In this document: in pieces, positions 27,074 to 39,444 of the stretch
Layout of the letters: every line of letters starts with the position of its first letter
Position numbering within the stretch: position 1 is the first letter of the stretch
NCBI GenBank assembly: GCA_016785225.1
Contig: JAFBJZ010000371.1
Span: forward strand, 2,674,001 to 2,738,000
Source of the DNA: Psettodes erumei
Lineage: Eukaryota; Chordata; Actinopteri; Pleuronectiformes; Psettodidae
Direction: 5' to 3'
DNA: 64,000 nucleotides
Program-made: the position numbers and the translations under genes
Notes under the pieces: generated by a model
The model's input: only the letters and a program-made list of their open reading frames with translations
The model's database searches: none
Told to the model about the DNA's origin: nothing

Positions 27074-30000
27074 CCCACCCCAGCAGTTTTACCGAGAGAC
27101 ATTTACGACTGCAGAGCAGATGTTTATTTTTTCTATCAACAAACATGAGCACGCACACTGTACTCTGGGGGGTGGGATGTGTGTGTGTGTGTGTGTGTGT
27201 GGGGGGGTGATTAAAGAGAGGGGGGTTCCCATTCGTCAGTTTCATACTGTTTAAATGTGAATCACAGGGAGACACTTGGCTAACGCTGACTCTCTCTATG
27301 TGTCGAGGGCTTACTGTCAGTAAATCACACTGTGTATGTGTACTACTGTACTACCCAGTCCCCCCCCCGGTGTTAATGAGGTTCCATTAGAGCCGGAGAG
27401 AAAACAACACCAACATTCCTCTCTCCCTGTTCGGTCTCCCTCGCTGTGCCCGGCTTTTGTTTTCCCACCCGTGCCTCCGCCTGTGTTTGTCTTTCCCAGC
27501 GGGCGGGAAGTGAAACCTTTTTTTCTCTTCCTTTTTATCAATCATCTACTGCCTCTGCTTCCATCTGAGCCAATCACAGCGCAGGGAGTGGAGGAGGAGC
27601 CCGTGCTGTACCGCTCAGGTGCTGGAGGTTATGCGGAGAGAGCAAAATCCGATTCTCACGGCTAATTTCGAAAACCGACACAAGCCGTCGTTTTCTGTAA
27701 CTTTTCGGAAAAAGATCTAAGTAAAAGGAAACTCCAATCTAAACCAGTTTTGTGCTAAAAGTCACATCCAGTGTAAAATTTAACTTCTAAACCTTCAAGA
27801 ATTTGATGTTCACGTTGTCAAAAGTGACGCATCATTTGCCGATTTGTTTCTGACACACATATGATCTAAATGACCCAAAAAAAACTAAGCTGGCAGCTAC
27901 TTTTCCAGAGTTCAAGAGCTCTGGTGTCCCCGTGCTGCAGATTTGGGCCCAGCTGATTGAATTGGCCCGTGATTATATTACTGAGCCAGCGCCACGGTTA
28001 AACAGTCTGAGGCTTTGCTCGCTAACAAGGTTTGACGGCAACGGACTGACGTCAAACTTCAAATTTTATCTGCGCTCTCGGTTGTTGCGGCCACTCTCAG
28101 CTTCATTACTGGGAACTCGGACAATTTATATAGGGAAAGTGGAATTCTAAACTATTAAGGGTTGTTGAGGGACTCATACTGATGCTAATTTGATTACTGT
28201 AGTTGTAGTACACAGGTTTGAAAGGTTAGTGAAAGTAGCAATACCACTGCGTAGAAATATTATATATAGGCAGAGCAGAACAGCTTGTGAATTGTGAGTT
28301 ATTCAGGGTCATTTTTTATCTGATCACATTTTGTATCATGAATCTGAATCCACAAAGAAGCTAAAGCTGCGAAGTAAGCATTAGTATAAAGAAGCAGCTG
28401 AGTATATGTACTTCATTTCTTTCCACCACTGTAGGGGTGAGATATTGAGATGTCGTCGTGTTACCCTGCACCCACTAACCGACTTCTTCCGGCGCTGGTG
28501 TTCCAGTAAACGCCTCCACACGCTGGCCGGCTGCCCTGTGATTTCACTTTCACCCTGACAGCTGATCGGGGTGTGTGTGTGTGTGTGTGTGAAAAGCCAA
28601 CGAACCTATTTAAAAGGCTGACTGGCGACTGAATGAGCATCTTTACCAGCCTTGATATCATTTAGTGTTATTTCCATTATGTATTTGCTGCATGTGAAGT
28701 GTCTCCTCCCAAATTATGTTCCCACCTGAGAAATACTCAGAGGGGAGCAGGAATGCCTGTACTCAAACACAGCTCAGTACTAGTTGCACAAGTGTGAAGC
28801 TCGAGAAGTCGCAGGATTCATCCTCTGAGGAACATGAATGTATCGTATTATAATGTAAGAGCCAGAGAGGCGGGCCAGGCGACAGACAGGCATTACGCCA
28901 CGACGGCTGAACGGTATGAACAGAGCAGAAAAAAAAACACACACACAAACTCCAGCCACTGTGTTTGAAACCCACGAGAGCTTCTGACTGCATATCATGT
29001 CATTATCTCTGACATTTCGTTTCTGGACAGCTTCCCCCGCCACCAAACCACAGACAGACAGGAACCCCGTGAGAACTCGTGCGGAGCCACACGACGCTTC
29101 GGCAGCGTTTGTGAAATAAAGCGGGAGCGTCATGAGAAACGTCTGTTTTAAGCTGCTGAAAGAAGCAAGATTTTTGAGGCGCTCAGCGTTTAATTAATGC
29201 CAAACAGAAGAACACTGCGAACTAACGCTGAGGGGAAAAGCGGTTGTTTATCTCTTTGCTATGATGCAGCAGTGAAAATTTTTCTTTTCATTCTTTACCT
29301 TCATTTATCGAGAAGGAGAAGAAACAAGTAAACGTCAGCTGTAAGCAGCGCGCAACACTCGGACCTCTCCGACGCGTCGTTTTCCGGGAGGTAGGCCGCG
29401 TCGGCGTTACTGGAGCGTGCCAACGCGCCTCGGCATCGGTTTCAAAATGCGCTGATGGGAGAAACCACATCAGTGTCGGCGACGGCAGGCTGCTCTCATT
29501 GGAAATATTAAAACGGCTGTTGCAGCCAGATGAGACGCAAACGCTGAGGGGCGGCGGCGGCTCGTTCGGGGGCCGCGGTCGCGGTATTTCAGCTGGAGTC
29601 GACAAAATGTGAGACGGTAATGTGGCCGGAACGTGTCCAGACGAGACGAGGCGAAAAAAAAAACTTTTTAAAAGTGCTCACTGAAATACGGATTCAGCTT
29701 CTTCGTCATACAGTTGTTCACCGCTCATTATTTTATCATGTGCCTTGCATTTTTTTTAAACAGTGTTTTTCTGAACTTTCCCGACATTTCCGGCAGAATC
29801 AGCTCAGTCCACGTGCAATAACATTACTTTCAACAAAACGCAGAGAAGGCCTCGCTGTTTGTCTGTATTGACTTTGGCTGACGCGCTACTGCTGAGCGAG
29901 GGAATCCTCCAACCGACGCAGCAGCCACATTACAGGAGCTGCGGCCAAAGTGTTTGACCACAGCGCCCTCTTGTGGCGCCGAACTGCACCGGCTGTAACG

Positions 30001-33000
30001 CAACTTAAAACAGCGCTGGCATGGTTAATGTGATCTATGATCTGTCAGTGACTGTTAGAGGCTGAAAATTGCCCTAAACTCAACACATTCGCGATGATGT
30101 TGTATGATTTCGTCAACTGATGTCTCAAGGTCATGACTGAACTTTCTACTTTTCAGCCAACGTGAACATGTAGAGAGACGATGCCGAGGGAGATTATGTG
30201 ATACAGCTGAAAGCTCCAGGGCAGCTACTAAATGGACCTTGCGGTGAAACGGTTCATATTTAAATACGGCTGGTAATCAGACGCAGTTAGGGCTTTATTA
30301 GAAGATGATGTTCTCCCCCAGTGACGATGTCAAAAACTATGAAAATTCATTTTTACTGGATGACACAAAAACCACCGCAGTGTCGTGTGAATTCACTCTG
30401 CTGTCTTATTAGTCTTCATTTTTTAAAAAAATCTAATCCTGGTGCTTTATATTAAAACAGGAACGAAAGGAAATAAAGACGCCTGCACACACACACACAC
30501 ACACACACTGCAGTGTGTACTCACGTGGAGCTGCGTGTTGTTGTTGTTGAGCTGGTCCTGACTGACGGGCGACGTCGCAGGGTGACAGTCCAGCGACACT
30601 CTGTCCCGACACGTCGCGTGACACGTGTATTTACAACCTGCGGAGAAAGGAAACGGTGATCGCATGCATTTTTTAAAAAAGAGAGCTGATGACAGGGCAG
30701 GCTCAGGGGTGACTGCTCAGAGAAGAGACGTGCAGAGATACGCTTGCAGGCCGCGGCGTCGATATCAAGAGGGCATTTGCATGTGCGTGACAGACGCAGC
30801 GCGGCCGGCCGAGCGCAGGCTTTTCCAACAACATGCAAAACTTGACCCTTGTTACCCCTTTGGGTTTCGACCTGTGTTCTTCACATTAAAAGGCCATTAA
30901 AGAGGTTTTGTATGAAGACGGAGTTGTGTAGGAAACACCAGCGTGATATATTTTGGATGGAGGAGTCATTAAAGCCTAGCAACTGCTGTAACTGCTGAAC
31001 GAAAAGTGAAAAGTGCATCATGGGACTTGCGGCCTGAATATCAACATGAATTTTCTTACAAATGACCGACAACAACACAATGAATGAAATCTGATGGAAA
31101 GAAATTAAGAAGTGATGAGTCACATTTTCATGCCTGTACACACGGGAAAATAAGTAATCAGAAATATTCCCCTCGTGATGTCCGCACCAATCACTTTTCA
31201 ATAACAAAATATGTGACTAACAGTTACTCTACTGACAATAAATGAATCAGATATCAGCTTTTCTTAATAGTAGATGGGAGTTTTAGCTTCTTTCCTCTGT
31301 TTAATTATAACGGCAAAGTGAATATTTTCAGCGTTTGTGAACATTTGAAGATGTCTTGATGGAGAAAAAAGTTTAATTTAATTATAAAATATAAGATTTA
31401 ATCAGAAAAAAATAACCGAGGGATTACTCAGCAGAGTATGAGAATGAGCCCTCAGCTGAGGGTTCACTCCTCTGAACATGTCACAGCATACTGGTTAGGT
31501 GAGCTTTTTGTCAATGATGTCCACCCCTAGTTCATCAGTGCTAACTTCTGTTCAGGTATCAGACCAAAGAACAAAGTGTCTGTCATACCCTCTTTCTCTC
31601 ACACTCACACTCACACTCACACACACAAACCGGAGAAGACTGGCAATGATCCAGCAACACCATTAACGACTGAAATAACTTTGCCGGGGAAGTGGCAGGA
31701 AGCTTTTTCGCCCACTTCCCCTCGACAAACAAGCGCACGCCGGACGCTGCCGCCGCTACACGGACCGCGCTCCTACCTGTCGACCTCCTCCTCACGTGCT
31801 GTCCGACTTTGTCCGACAGTTTGCACATGGCTGCTCCCATCTCCCATTTTCATCACGCGTACGCACACCAGCTCGGTACCGTCTATCCGCTACGTCGTCT
31901 CATCTTCTCCACACACGCGCACGCACTCGCATTCTGTGTCTCCTCTCTCTCTCTCTCTCTCTCTGCAGCCTCGTTCAGTGTCTCTCGGCCGCCCTCTTCT
32001 CTTTGTTCGGTCTCTGACAGACTTCAGATGCTGATTTGCGTAGCCACCATTATATGTGTGTGTGTGTGTGTGTTGTTGTGCTGAGTGGGTGATTTAACAG
32101 TCAAATGGAGGCCACAGTGTGATGGACACACAGACAGGAGAGGACGGGGGGGAGGGAAGGGGGTGAGGGGGGAGGACTGCTGACTCAGTCATCTACAATC
32201 ACTCTCTCCTCTCTTTGCGCACTAACGTAGCTTGTTGTGACTACTGGTGTGTGTGTGTGTGTGTGTGTGTGCGTCCGTCCAGTTTCCTGCTTTCCCTCTC
32301 TCTCTCTCCGTTCATGCGTCCACCCTGTCATCCATTTGTATCCCTTCGGACAATGACGCTGATCCACAGAGGAAACACTCACCCGTCCATTCATGTGTCC
32401 ACAACACGACACGCTGCTGTGGTCAGGGTTCGGTACCGCGCACATTTGAGTCGATGTCGGTACCCATACCTGGAATTCAGTACTGTATATATATACATAT
32501 ATAGTATATATACTGCATTTGTATTGGGGGGGGACTATTCTTAGAATTTGACTCTAAGCACAGACTGTTAAAATCCATCATTAAAAGTTAGAAAGGGGAA
32601 ATATTACACACACACACACACGCAGCAGTTAAACTGTTACAGTAGAGCTGCTCTCCGTAAGGCGTTTTGTGCGACTTTGAGTTGTGTGGCCGTGGCACAT
32701 GTAGTTTTGCCCTCGGGACCTCCCGTACTCGGTGTGGACGAGCTAGTTGAGGGGTGGGCGACTCGTCTGCTCGGTGTTTATTTCGTCTGTCAGTTTGACC
32801 AGCCGCTACTGGTGCCCGGTCACCTGTACCTGCTCATACTCAGACGTGCCGTGCAGCGGAGAAAGGAAGAAGAATCTCGTGAAAACCCAAACATTCATTT
32901 ATAATAAAACAAACAATAGGGGACAGAAAGAAAAAAAGAAAACAAACCTTTCAAATGTCAAGCTGTCAAAGCTTCAGAAGATTATCACAGATTATCATAA

Positions 33001-33283
33001 GAAGAAGAGTGAATGATGATCATTAGCAACAGACATTCTTAAAATATTTTTTTTAAATATCACACAATCTACTGTATTTATTGATAATTATCCAGTATAT
33101 GGTATTGATAATCATTTGGGAAACAACAGTAGCTAATAAAATGAATTCAGTCTGAGGCTCTTATTGTGAAACTCCAGCGTGTTCGGCATGAGCTCAGCTC
33201 CGAGGTCAAAGGTCAGAAACCACAGACTGGAGAGTCTTTACTCCTCTGTGCGAAATATTCTTTAGGCTGAGGTGTCTAATCAG

Positions 33284-33349
<66 letters not shown>

Positions 33350-34192
33350 AGAGAGAGAGAGAGAACAATGAGGCTCCAGCCCCTCTTAACACTCATCTGC
33401 CAAAACACCCCCACCCCACCCCACACACACACGCAGCTGACTCACAGCTCTGCAAACAGTGCTAAAACGCACAGTTGGGGGACACATGATGTCAGAGGTC
33501 AGGCTCATCCGGTGCACAGCAGCCTCTCAGGCAGCAGGGGGCAGTGTCTCGCACAAATACACCAGAACGTTCCTACTCTCTATTATATTTAATCTAAACT
33601 ACTTAACTAACTTAATAAAGTTCCTGTTTGAAAAATAGCTTTGTATTTTTCTCTGTTGGATTATGACAAGCATTACATTTTCAGCTACGCCCGGACTCTA
33701 TGATGAATAAGTTTTTTTTTTTGTGGCGAGTTCAGCTCCTGATCTTTGGCTCATGAGCAAGAGCAGAGGGGGAAAGAATCAGCGCTGGATTATAAAACAG
33801 TGCTGGAACAGTTTCATGAGAGCCAATCCAACAACGAATTCAGCGCCTAAAGGAAATCCATCCACCAGCTTCACTCAGCTACCGATTATTATCGCTACTG
33901 TTCAATCTGCCAATTATTTTCTCAGCGCTCGCTGCGAAATATGACAAAGAAAATCGTCACATCTGAGAAGCCGTTGAGCGTTTGTCGATCAATCAGTTAC
34001 CAGAAGGCTTTGTTGATTGATCGTCTGTCCTGTGATGATTATACAGTATGTGTAACATGATTCAAATTAAAGCACGTCTCACTGTGGACACACGAGCAAA
34101 AAATGACATTTCACGACAGTTTGAAATACGCATAAAGAAAAGCTGCGTATTCTTAGCTGCACGTGCCTGTACAGTAATGAGGAGACAGAGAC

Positions 34193-34228
<36 letters not shown>

Positions 34229-35202
34229 CTGCGTGTGCGCGCCGAATACAGCAGCCACCTGTTGTGGTCTCGTCTGGGCTCGTGCTCAGGTGATTTATCA
34301 TGTAATCAAAGCTGAGCTGGTCACAGTGAGAAGAATGAAGCCGCTGTCATATTACCACAACACACGCGCACACAGGCACCCACACACACACACACAGAGA
34401 CACACACAGACACACACACTGTCTGACACCGGACAACCTGGATAAAACTCACGCCTTTAGTTATTTTCACTGAATGAAACTTACATTTCCTAAAGGAGCG
34501 GGGCGGTTTAAAGCCATTTCGAGCCGATCCTTTCAACATTTTGTTCCTCCACTTGATATTTTTGACACTTGTTGGTCTCAGTTTACAGTAAACTGAGTTT
34601 ACTTCTGGTGAAAACATTTCCACTGAAAGAAAGCGAGACGGGACCTGGAAAGAAAATCTCCGGGCGGACGACCGGCCAGCATCTCTCTCCGCGTGATTAA
34701 AAAACAGATCGGCCCCGGCTGGACCGTCACGTCGAGCGACGACGCGCTTGAGACTCACCAGAGTTCCTCCACAGCAGACCGACTTCCACGCGTCCATAGA
34801 GCGTCTCATCACTTTTGGAAAGCGATAGAAAAATCCAGACACTCTCCTCAGAGTTTTACCAAAGTTTCTGGCAAAGCCCATTGCTCACACACACACACAC
34901 ACACACTGTCTCAGCTCCCACAGAATCCAGATTTGATGTAAATCCACATTTAATCTGTTTTAGAGCCACAAATTCAGCAAAATCCTCCTCCACTGTCATC
35001 CATGCTGTTCCTCTGTGTGTGTGTGTGTCTGCTTAGGTCCACACTGGCCCCTCCCCTCACAGGCACAGACCCCCCATTTGTGTCTGTGCACAAAGTGTGT
35101 GTGTGTGTGTGCGTGTGTCATTAGCTGCCACGGGTTGAGTGTGTCTTGTCTCTTGTGGAACCAAACTGCCACAGCGACTGAGCAAACAAGGGGACGACAG
35201 CT

Positions 35203-35242
<40 letters not shown>

Positions 35243-36145
35243 TTGGTCTTACTGTAGCTGTGAGGACACCTAACCTCAACCATCACAACTGAATGCCCGA
35301 CTCCTAAAAAGAAAATCAAACCAAAAAACCCTCTAAATTAGACCCGACTCTGACCTAAAGCCAAGTGACAACCTGCGAACGAGGGACCGGACAAAATGTC
35401 CCCACCACCACGGTCTTGACCGACGGTTTGTCCACACGCACGGGCCGACTCCACTTTTTAGACGAGCAGCCTCAGTATTTCTCACACCGGTTCAAAATGA
35501 GCCTCGCTCCTCTGTGACAGTCAGCACCAGCGGTCTGCACCGGTTTGTCCACGGGAGCGACAAAGAGAGACGGACACGGAGAGACAGGTTGTAACTCGAG
35601 CAGGTTTGGTTGCATATTAAGCATAAATACAAACCCACTTTATTTTTACTTCAGCTATCATCTTCTATCATACAGACCCATGTGTATATATTTTATTTTG
35701 TTCCTCACTCGCCACGCTGCCTTGTTTGTCGGGTCTGCGACTGTGTTTGACTAGAAACTGATCCATTTTTAGCTGGGATGACTGGGAGGAGATGCGCTTG
35801 ATGAATAGTCACAAAACCACAAGTTGCCCAGCGTGGACAGAACGCGACTAGAAGGCGAAATTAGAGCACGAGAAGACAAGTGCGTGTGATGCAGAGGCTG
35901 CCGGGGAGACAGAGGAGGCGCTTTAACGCCCCCTACACAAAACTCACTGCGTGCGGTGCAACACTACACCCTGTCGCACAAAGAGCTCCTGCTCTCCCTG
36001 ACGGGTTCCTATTACTTCCCCTCGCGAACAGAGAGAGACAAAGGGCGAGAGACCCGGGGTGAGAGACAGAGAGAGAGAGGGAGAGAGAGTGTACTTTCAG
36101 GAACTGTCCGAGTCTCATGTGACCCACTTAAGATGCAAGCGGAAA

Positions 36146-36176
<31 letters not shown>

Positions 36177-39100
36177 GGCCTATTAAAACATTAACTTAAT
36201 GCAACGATCATCTGGTTTTCTCAACCCACTGTCCACTCAAACTACCAAATTACACTATATAGACGTTATACGACAAAGAAATTCAATTTTAAAATGCCGG
36301 AAAATGAAGCCCAGTAAAAGCCGGAGCTTACTCAAACGTGACCACGAGGCCTTGATAAAGTGGACTAACATGAAAATACGACTGGCAGTCCAACTCGTGC
36401 TCGGAGGAGCCTGTTCGTTGTCTTTTCGAGACAAACGCTGCTCTCGCTCGGCCAGCTCACAAGTGACTGATTCCGCGTTAATGAGTGAACAGGTAAACGA
36501 CCCGAAAGAGGCTCTGCTCGGAGAAACGGGGCATTCCACGCGCTGAACGGCTTTTTCGCCCTTTACAGCGGCGGCCGCTCGTCTGGTTGACCTTCACGGT
36601 CGAGCGCCGGGCCTTCGACGGGGGCTTCCTGAGCGGCAACCGCCCGCGGGAGCCGAGTCCGTCGGGCCTGCTGGTAGAACTGACGGGAAACACAGAGCTC
36701 ATTGTGCGGGCTTGATGTCTGTAAACATAACGAGGTTAAAAGGCTAAATGGATGCAGCCGCAGTCTGAGGACAGTTTGTTTTGTATCCGGCGACTCTCGG
36801 TGCCTATAGGCTCTAAAGCTACAGTAGATGGCACTGATGTTGAAAAACAGATCGGGTCAACCGAGGCTGTCGTTTTGCACATTCATTGTGGAACAGATCT
36901 TCCTGTTGGCCTTAGGGATCCTGGGATTAAATCCAAGTGCACGCCTAAATTGTACTCGTCAGGCACGTAGAGAATTACAGAGCGAAATTACAAGACTCAT
37001 CGTCACAATGAAGCGCTGTACTTTCGAAGACAACAAAACAATCAGTGACCTCTGGATAACTTTGCACTCGGGGAGGAATTGACAGCTGGCAGGAAGCCAT
37101 GTTTTGTACTTTTAACAGCCAGACAAACATTTAATGATGGCGCTACTGTTCAACATGTATTCCCAGGCACGATTCCATTCTGGCTGCTGGTTTTGTTTCA
37201 TCCACCTTCGTTAACACAGCAGTTACAACCAGCTGGAAGCTTCTTATTGTCCTCAACTAGCAAATGTTTGGGAAAGTGAAAGTGGTGATACAGTATGTCT
37301 TTCAGAATCTGATAGACAGCCCAGACTAGCTATTCTAATGTATTCTAATAATTCTAATTCTAATTCTAATCTAATCTGAATGTTTACAATGTTACCAATT
37401 GGGACACTGAATTTTGTCTTTTCATCTTCAGGCGTTCCACCAAGAATATGTTTGAGCGTGTCTCTTTTTTTCCTCATATGCTCCACCTTTGCCCCAGTTA
37501 CGAGAGAAATCATTCGGCCGAGATTGCGACTTGTGATAAAAAAAGAAGGAAATATTCATGAAATGTGTCGTGAGTTAAGCGTACGTCACAAAGTCGGCAA
37601 ACTGTCTCAGTCATGTGAGTTAAATGCCATCGAAAGCCAGCTAACTGAAGCTAGCTGTCATCAGCAGCAAAACACTCATGTTACTGAACTGAGCAAGGTT
37701 GTATTTTTCTGTTGCCTAGCTTTGAGTCATGTGTCAATCAATTGCTGGTTCCACCGTCTTAAAATATTTTTGCCACGAGGAAATACTGAAACCACATTTA
37801 AAGCTGCACGAGGAAACTGCAGGATGAAACAAGCAAACACGGGCTGGCGGGAGGAGGCGACGGGAAAAAGAGCTAAATATTCAAAAGCGAATATTCAAAA
37901 CCCTCTGAGCTTCTTCTCCATTGCAACACAAACAAACGCACCACGGCAGCCAGGTTAGGGCCACGCCACAAGAGGAAGAAGAGCCCTCTGCTGTAGCTTC
38001 CGACTTCTATTGTTCGCCGGACAGAAGTGGATGAGGAGGGACGTCCAGAGTTTGTACTGGGAGACGCCGAGCCTCGCTTCCTGCGAGGCCTGGACCGGTC
38101 CGTCTGCATTACAGACTGCATTCCTGTTTCGGAGCGTTTCATAGCCCTACCTATTTATGTCATGGACAGCATGGTCTTTACTCCATGCCATGAGGCTGCT
38201 ACCTACAAATATATAGGAGCCTGTTAATAATTCAAATGCTTTAATAGTGTCCTTAAAAGTCCACTATGACCTCACTCAGACCAGATTGACTTATTCAGGA
38301 TCATAATGTACAAAATAGTAGCTTATTTTATCGGATTCATCTGACCAACAGCCCAAAATATTCAATTTTTAAACAGATAAATCAGAAAAAATATATTATG
38401 ATAATAATAATATATCAATATCAATCAATCAATAATAATATCAAAAGAGAAAATTTCTGTTGACAGATTTATCAATTCATCGACTAATTGTTTCAGCACT
38501 AAGGGACGATTAATAAAAGAGAATTATTAAATAAAAGAAATATACGGAGGATTTAATGGATGTATTCTCTTCCAAGGTCATAGCTTCTAGGTTCTAAATA
38601 ATTTGTGTGAGCATTAAAAAAAAAATCACAAAGACGAAGTTACTGTTGTGATCTGGTACAAGGCGTACTGGTACAGCATGTCGTTCAGCTGGAGAATACC
38701 GAACTAGTGAAAATCAGTGCTATATGCCTCACATATATCATTGACGATGCTTACTGATTGGAGATTTTTGTAAAAATTATCAGCTGTCTATGATCTAAGT
38801 CTAAAAACTAAGGAAATTTATTTTGGGGCTCCGCATGGTTGGGAGTTCACCCCACCCCGCTCCCCATCATCATCAACAGCACACTCACCCGTACAGGTGA
38901 GACCATGGTGGAGGATGTACTCGCAGCACGCATCGCACCAGGTGTCCTCCCCTCCGGGCTCGAAGGTGTGCCCCTCCCCGGACTCCTCCTTCACCCTGGG
39001 GTCCCTCTCCCCGGGGGAGAAGATGGTCCTCACGTCGGGGGGTCGAAACCCCTTCTTCCTGCTCCGCGGATGTCCGCCTCCGTGACCCTCCACGCCGCTC

Positions 39101-39444
39101 CCAGAAGCCTCCGCCTCGCCGTTTCTCCTCTCGGGGCTCGGTAAAGCGTCCGCCTGTGGTTTCACCTCCGGCTGCCCTCTCTCGCCCCAAGCCGCCTCCA
39201 GGCTCTCCAGACTGGCCGGCTGAGGAGACGGATGCCGCCGGACAGCTCTCACCACCACAGCGCCCTTGTTTGCCTTGGAGATCCGCATCTTGGCGCCCTG
39301 CGGCGCCCACGTCGCCTCCGGTGTTCGGCTGGGTGCAGCCGGGAAACTGTGGACGTGAACGGCCTGCACGGTTAACGGAGAGTCGTCCGTGAGCGAGGAG
39401 CGCGTGGGGACGTATTTTCTGCCCTGGTGCACGACGTTAAACAT
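142..39444 (-). CDS. rassf3: Ras association domain family member 3, 5' part, two alternative first exons (spliced locus)
   Basis: RASSF proteins of this group are adaptors without catalytic activity: a Ras-association (RA) domain binds Ras-type GTPases and a C-terminal SARAH domain pairs with MST/Hippo kinases. Only the 5' part is here; RA and SARAH exons lie beyond the left edge. The long form joins 38889-39444, 30525-30637 and 142-249 (777 nt, 259 codons in window). The short form joins 15424-15546 and 142-249 (77 codons in window). All junctions have GT donors, AG acceptors and matching phase. The short N-terminus (MSSGYSSLEED, FFTARTSFF) and the shared exon (KERELR, LSREEI, LKMTL) fit RASSF3 better than RASSF1 or RASSF5. 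The C1 region and the preceding VRTIF motif resemble RASSF5. Identity as rassf3 is an inference from about 77 residues; a rassf5-like or ancestral-type gene is the alternative. Confidence 0.8.
3106..3153 (+). repeat. (TG)n microsatellite
   Basis: Nearly perfect run with one interruption. Confidence 0.95.
4829..4860 (+). repeat. (TG)16 microsatellite
   Basis: Perfect dinucleotide run in a rassf3 intron. Confidence 0.95.
7382..7412 (+). repeat. (CA)n microsatellite
   Basis: Perfect dinucleotide run in a rassf3 intron. Confidence 0.95.
8396..8517 (+). repeat. Double (CA)n microsatellite
   Basis: Two CA runs (8396-8444 and 8489-8517) separated by a short stretch in which 'gtggaaaatccca' type words repeat. 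Confidence 0.93.
10365..10406 (+). repeat. (TG)n microsatellite
   Basis: Perfect dinucleotide run in a rassf3 intron. Confidence 0.95.
10772..10812. repeat. TG/CA inverted repeat (hairpin)
   Basis: (GT)8-9 at 10772-10788, a short spacer (about 7 nt), then (CA)8-9 at 10796-10812. The arms are complementary. Confidence 0.85.
13193..13220 (+). repeat. (TG)n microsatellite
   Basis: Perfect dinucleotide run. Confidence 0.95.
13390..13434 (+). repeat. (TG)n microsatellite
   Basis: Perfect dinucleotide run. Confidence 0.95.
15424..15546 (-). CDS. rassf3: rassf3 proximal alternative first exon (short isoform)
   Basis: Encodes 41 residues beginning MTWNSTMSSGYSS and containing EEYFFTARTSFFKK, the characteristic N-terminus of the short RASSF3, RASSF1C and RASSF5 short isoforms; it is closest to RASSF3. 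The start is the ATG at 15544-15546; a second in-frame Met follows at residue 7 and matches the start I recall for human RASSF3. The donor AAC AAG|gtaaac is in phase 0, as the shared exon requires. It lies about 15 kb downstream of the C1 exon, so it needs its own promoter. Confidence 0.87.
18080..18385 (+). repeat. Old copy of an abundant spiny-rayed-fish interspersed repeat
   Basis: The run includes 'atatctcaacaactttgg', 'tcatgttcccct', 'aaatgttagcat', 'aacatcagcatgtgag' and 'cacagagctgctagcatgg' in this order. From memory, this order and wording match a very common percomorph repeat built from tgttagcatgctaa-type phrases and ending near 'gagctgctagcatggctgtag'. The copy is clearly diverged, and its ends are approximate. 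I do not know its class with certainty. Confidence 0.6.
18930..18970 (+). repeat. (CA)n microsatellite
   Basis: Long CA run with one TA interruption. Confidence 0.95.
23086..23138 (+). repeat. Alternating CG/CA tract
   Basis: Uninterrupted purine-pyrimidine alternation: a (CG)n core within CA runs. Confidence 0.9.
26075..26130 (+). repeat. Possible fragment of a fish SINE/LINE tail
   Basis: The phrase 'ggtgccttgcacaagggccc' resembles the 'ggtgccttgctcaagggcac' phrase common in teleost interspersed repeats. Only a short match is visible and no full element could be traced. Confidence 0.3.
27043..27072 (+). repeat. (TG)n microsatellite
   Basis: Perfect run; a second run lies at 27178-27200. 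Confidence 0.94.
30525..30637 (-). CDS. rassf3: rassf3 exon 2 (second part of the C1 zinc finger)
   Basis: The acceptor ctccgcag|GT joins in phase 1 to the distal exon and completes glycine 186. The exon supplies CKYTCHATCRDRVSLDC, giving the ligand pattern H-x10-C-x2-C-x10-C-x2-C-x4-H-x2-C-x7-C over residues 159-203. All zinc ligands are present. The tail is Asn/Gln-rich (SQDQLNNNNTQLH). The donor CAC|gtgagt is in phase 0 and is followed within about 16 nt by a TG repeat in the transcript. Confidence 0.82.
33285..33364 (+). repeat. Compound (TG)n-(GA)n microsatellite
   Basis: About 31 TG units followed by about 8 GA units. Confidence 0.95.
35206..35239 (+). repeat. (CA)n microsatellite
   Basis: Perfect dinucleotide run; TG runs lie nearby at 35013-35029 and 35094-35115. 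Confidence 0.94.
38889..39444 (-). CDS. rassf3: rassf3 distal first exon (long isoform, first part of the C1 zinc finger)
   Basis: Encodes residues 1-185 and the first base of residue 186. The ATG at 39442-39444 has an in-frame stop just upstream, so it is the first possible start. Residues 1-140 are basic, proline- and glycine-rich and look disordered. A VRTIF motif precedes the C1 finger, as in RASSF5. The finger begins with His159 in GHTFEPGGEDTWCDAC and reaches LTCT at the exon end. The donor is ACGG|gtgagt (phase 1). GC content is high, as expected for a CpG-rich vertebrate first exon. Confidence 0.82.

Larger units (their letters stand above)
15547..30524 (-). other. rassf3: rassf3 intron or alternative-promoter region between exon 2 and the proximal first exon
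   Basis: About 15 kb with no supported exon on either strand. The first few hundred bases above 15546 should hold the promoter of the short isoform; I saw no clear TATA box or initiator there. The interval holds an old interspersed repeat (about 18080-18385), microsatellites and a CG/CA alternating tract at 23086-23138. Confidence 0.65.
30638..38888 (-). other. rassf3: rassf3 first intron of the long isoform
   Basis: About 8.25 kb between the two exons that split the C1 finger. No coding exon was recognised. It is crowded with dinucleotide repeats (32247-32272, 33285-33346 followed by a GA tract, 34196-34225, 35206-35239, 36149-36172), an AT palindromic patch near 32481-32514 and AT-rich DNA at 38340-38640. 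Confidence 0.65.

Noticed and set aside
29955..29985. 'cagcgccctcttgtggc' phrase, and a similar one at 44095
   Set aside because: Common short phrases in fish repeats, too short here to define an element.
34321..34881. 186-residue minus-strand open frame
   Set aside because: Its C-terminal part is a CVSVCV repeat, and the rest has no recognisable similarity.
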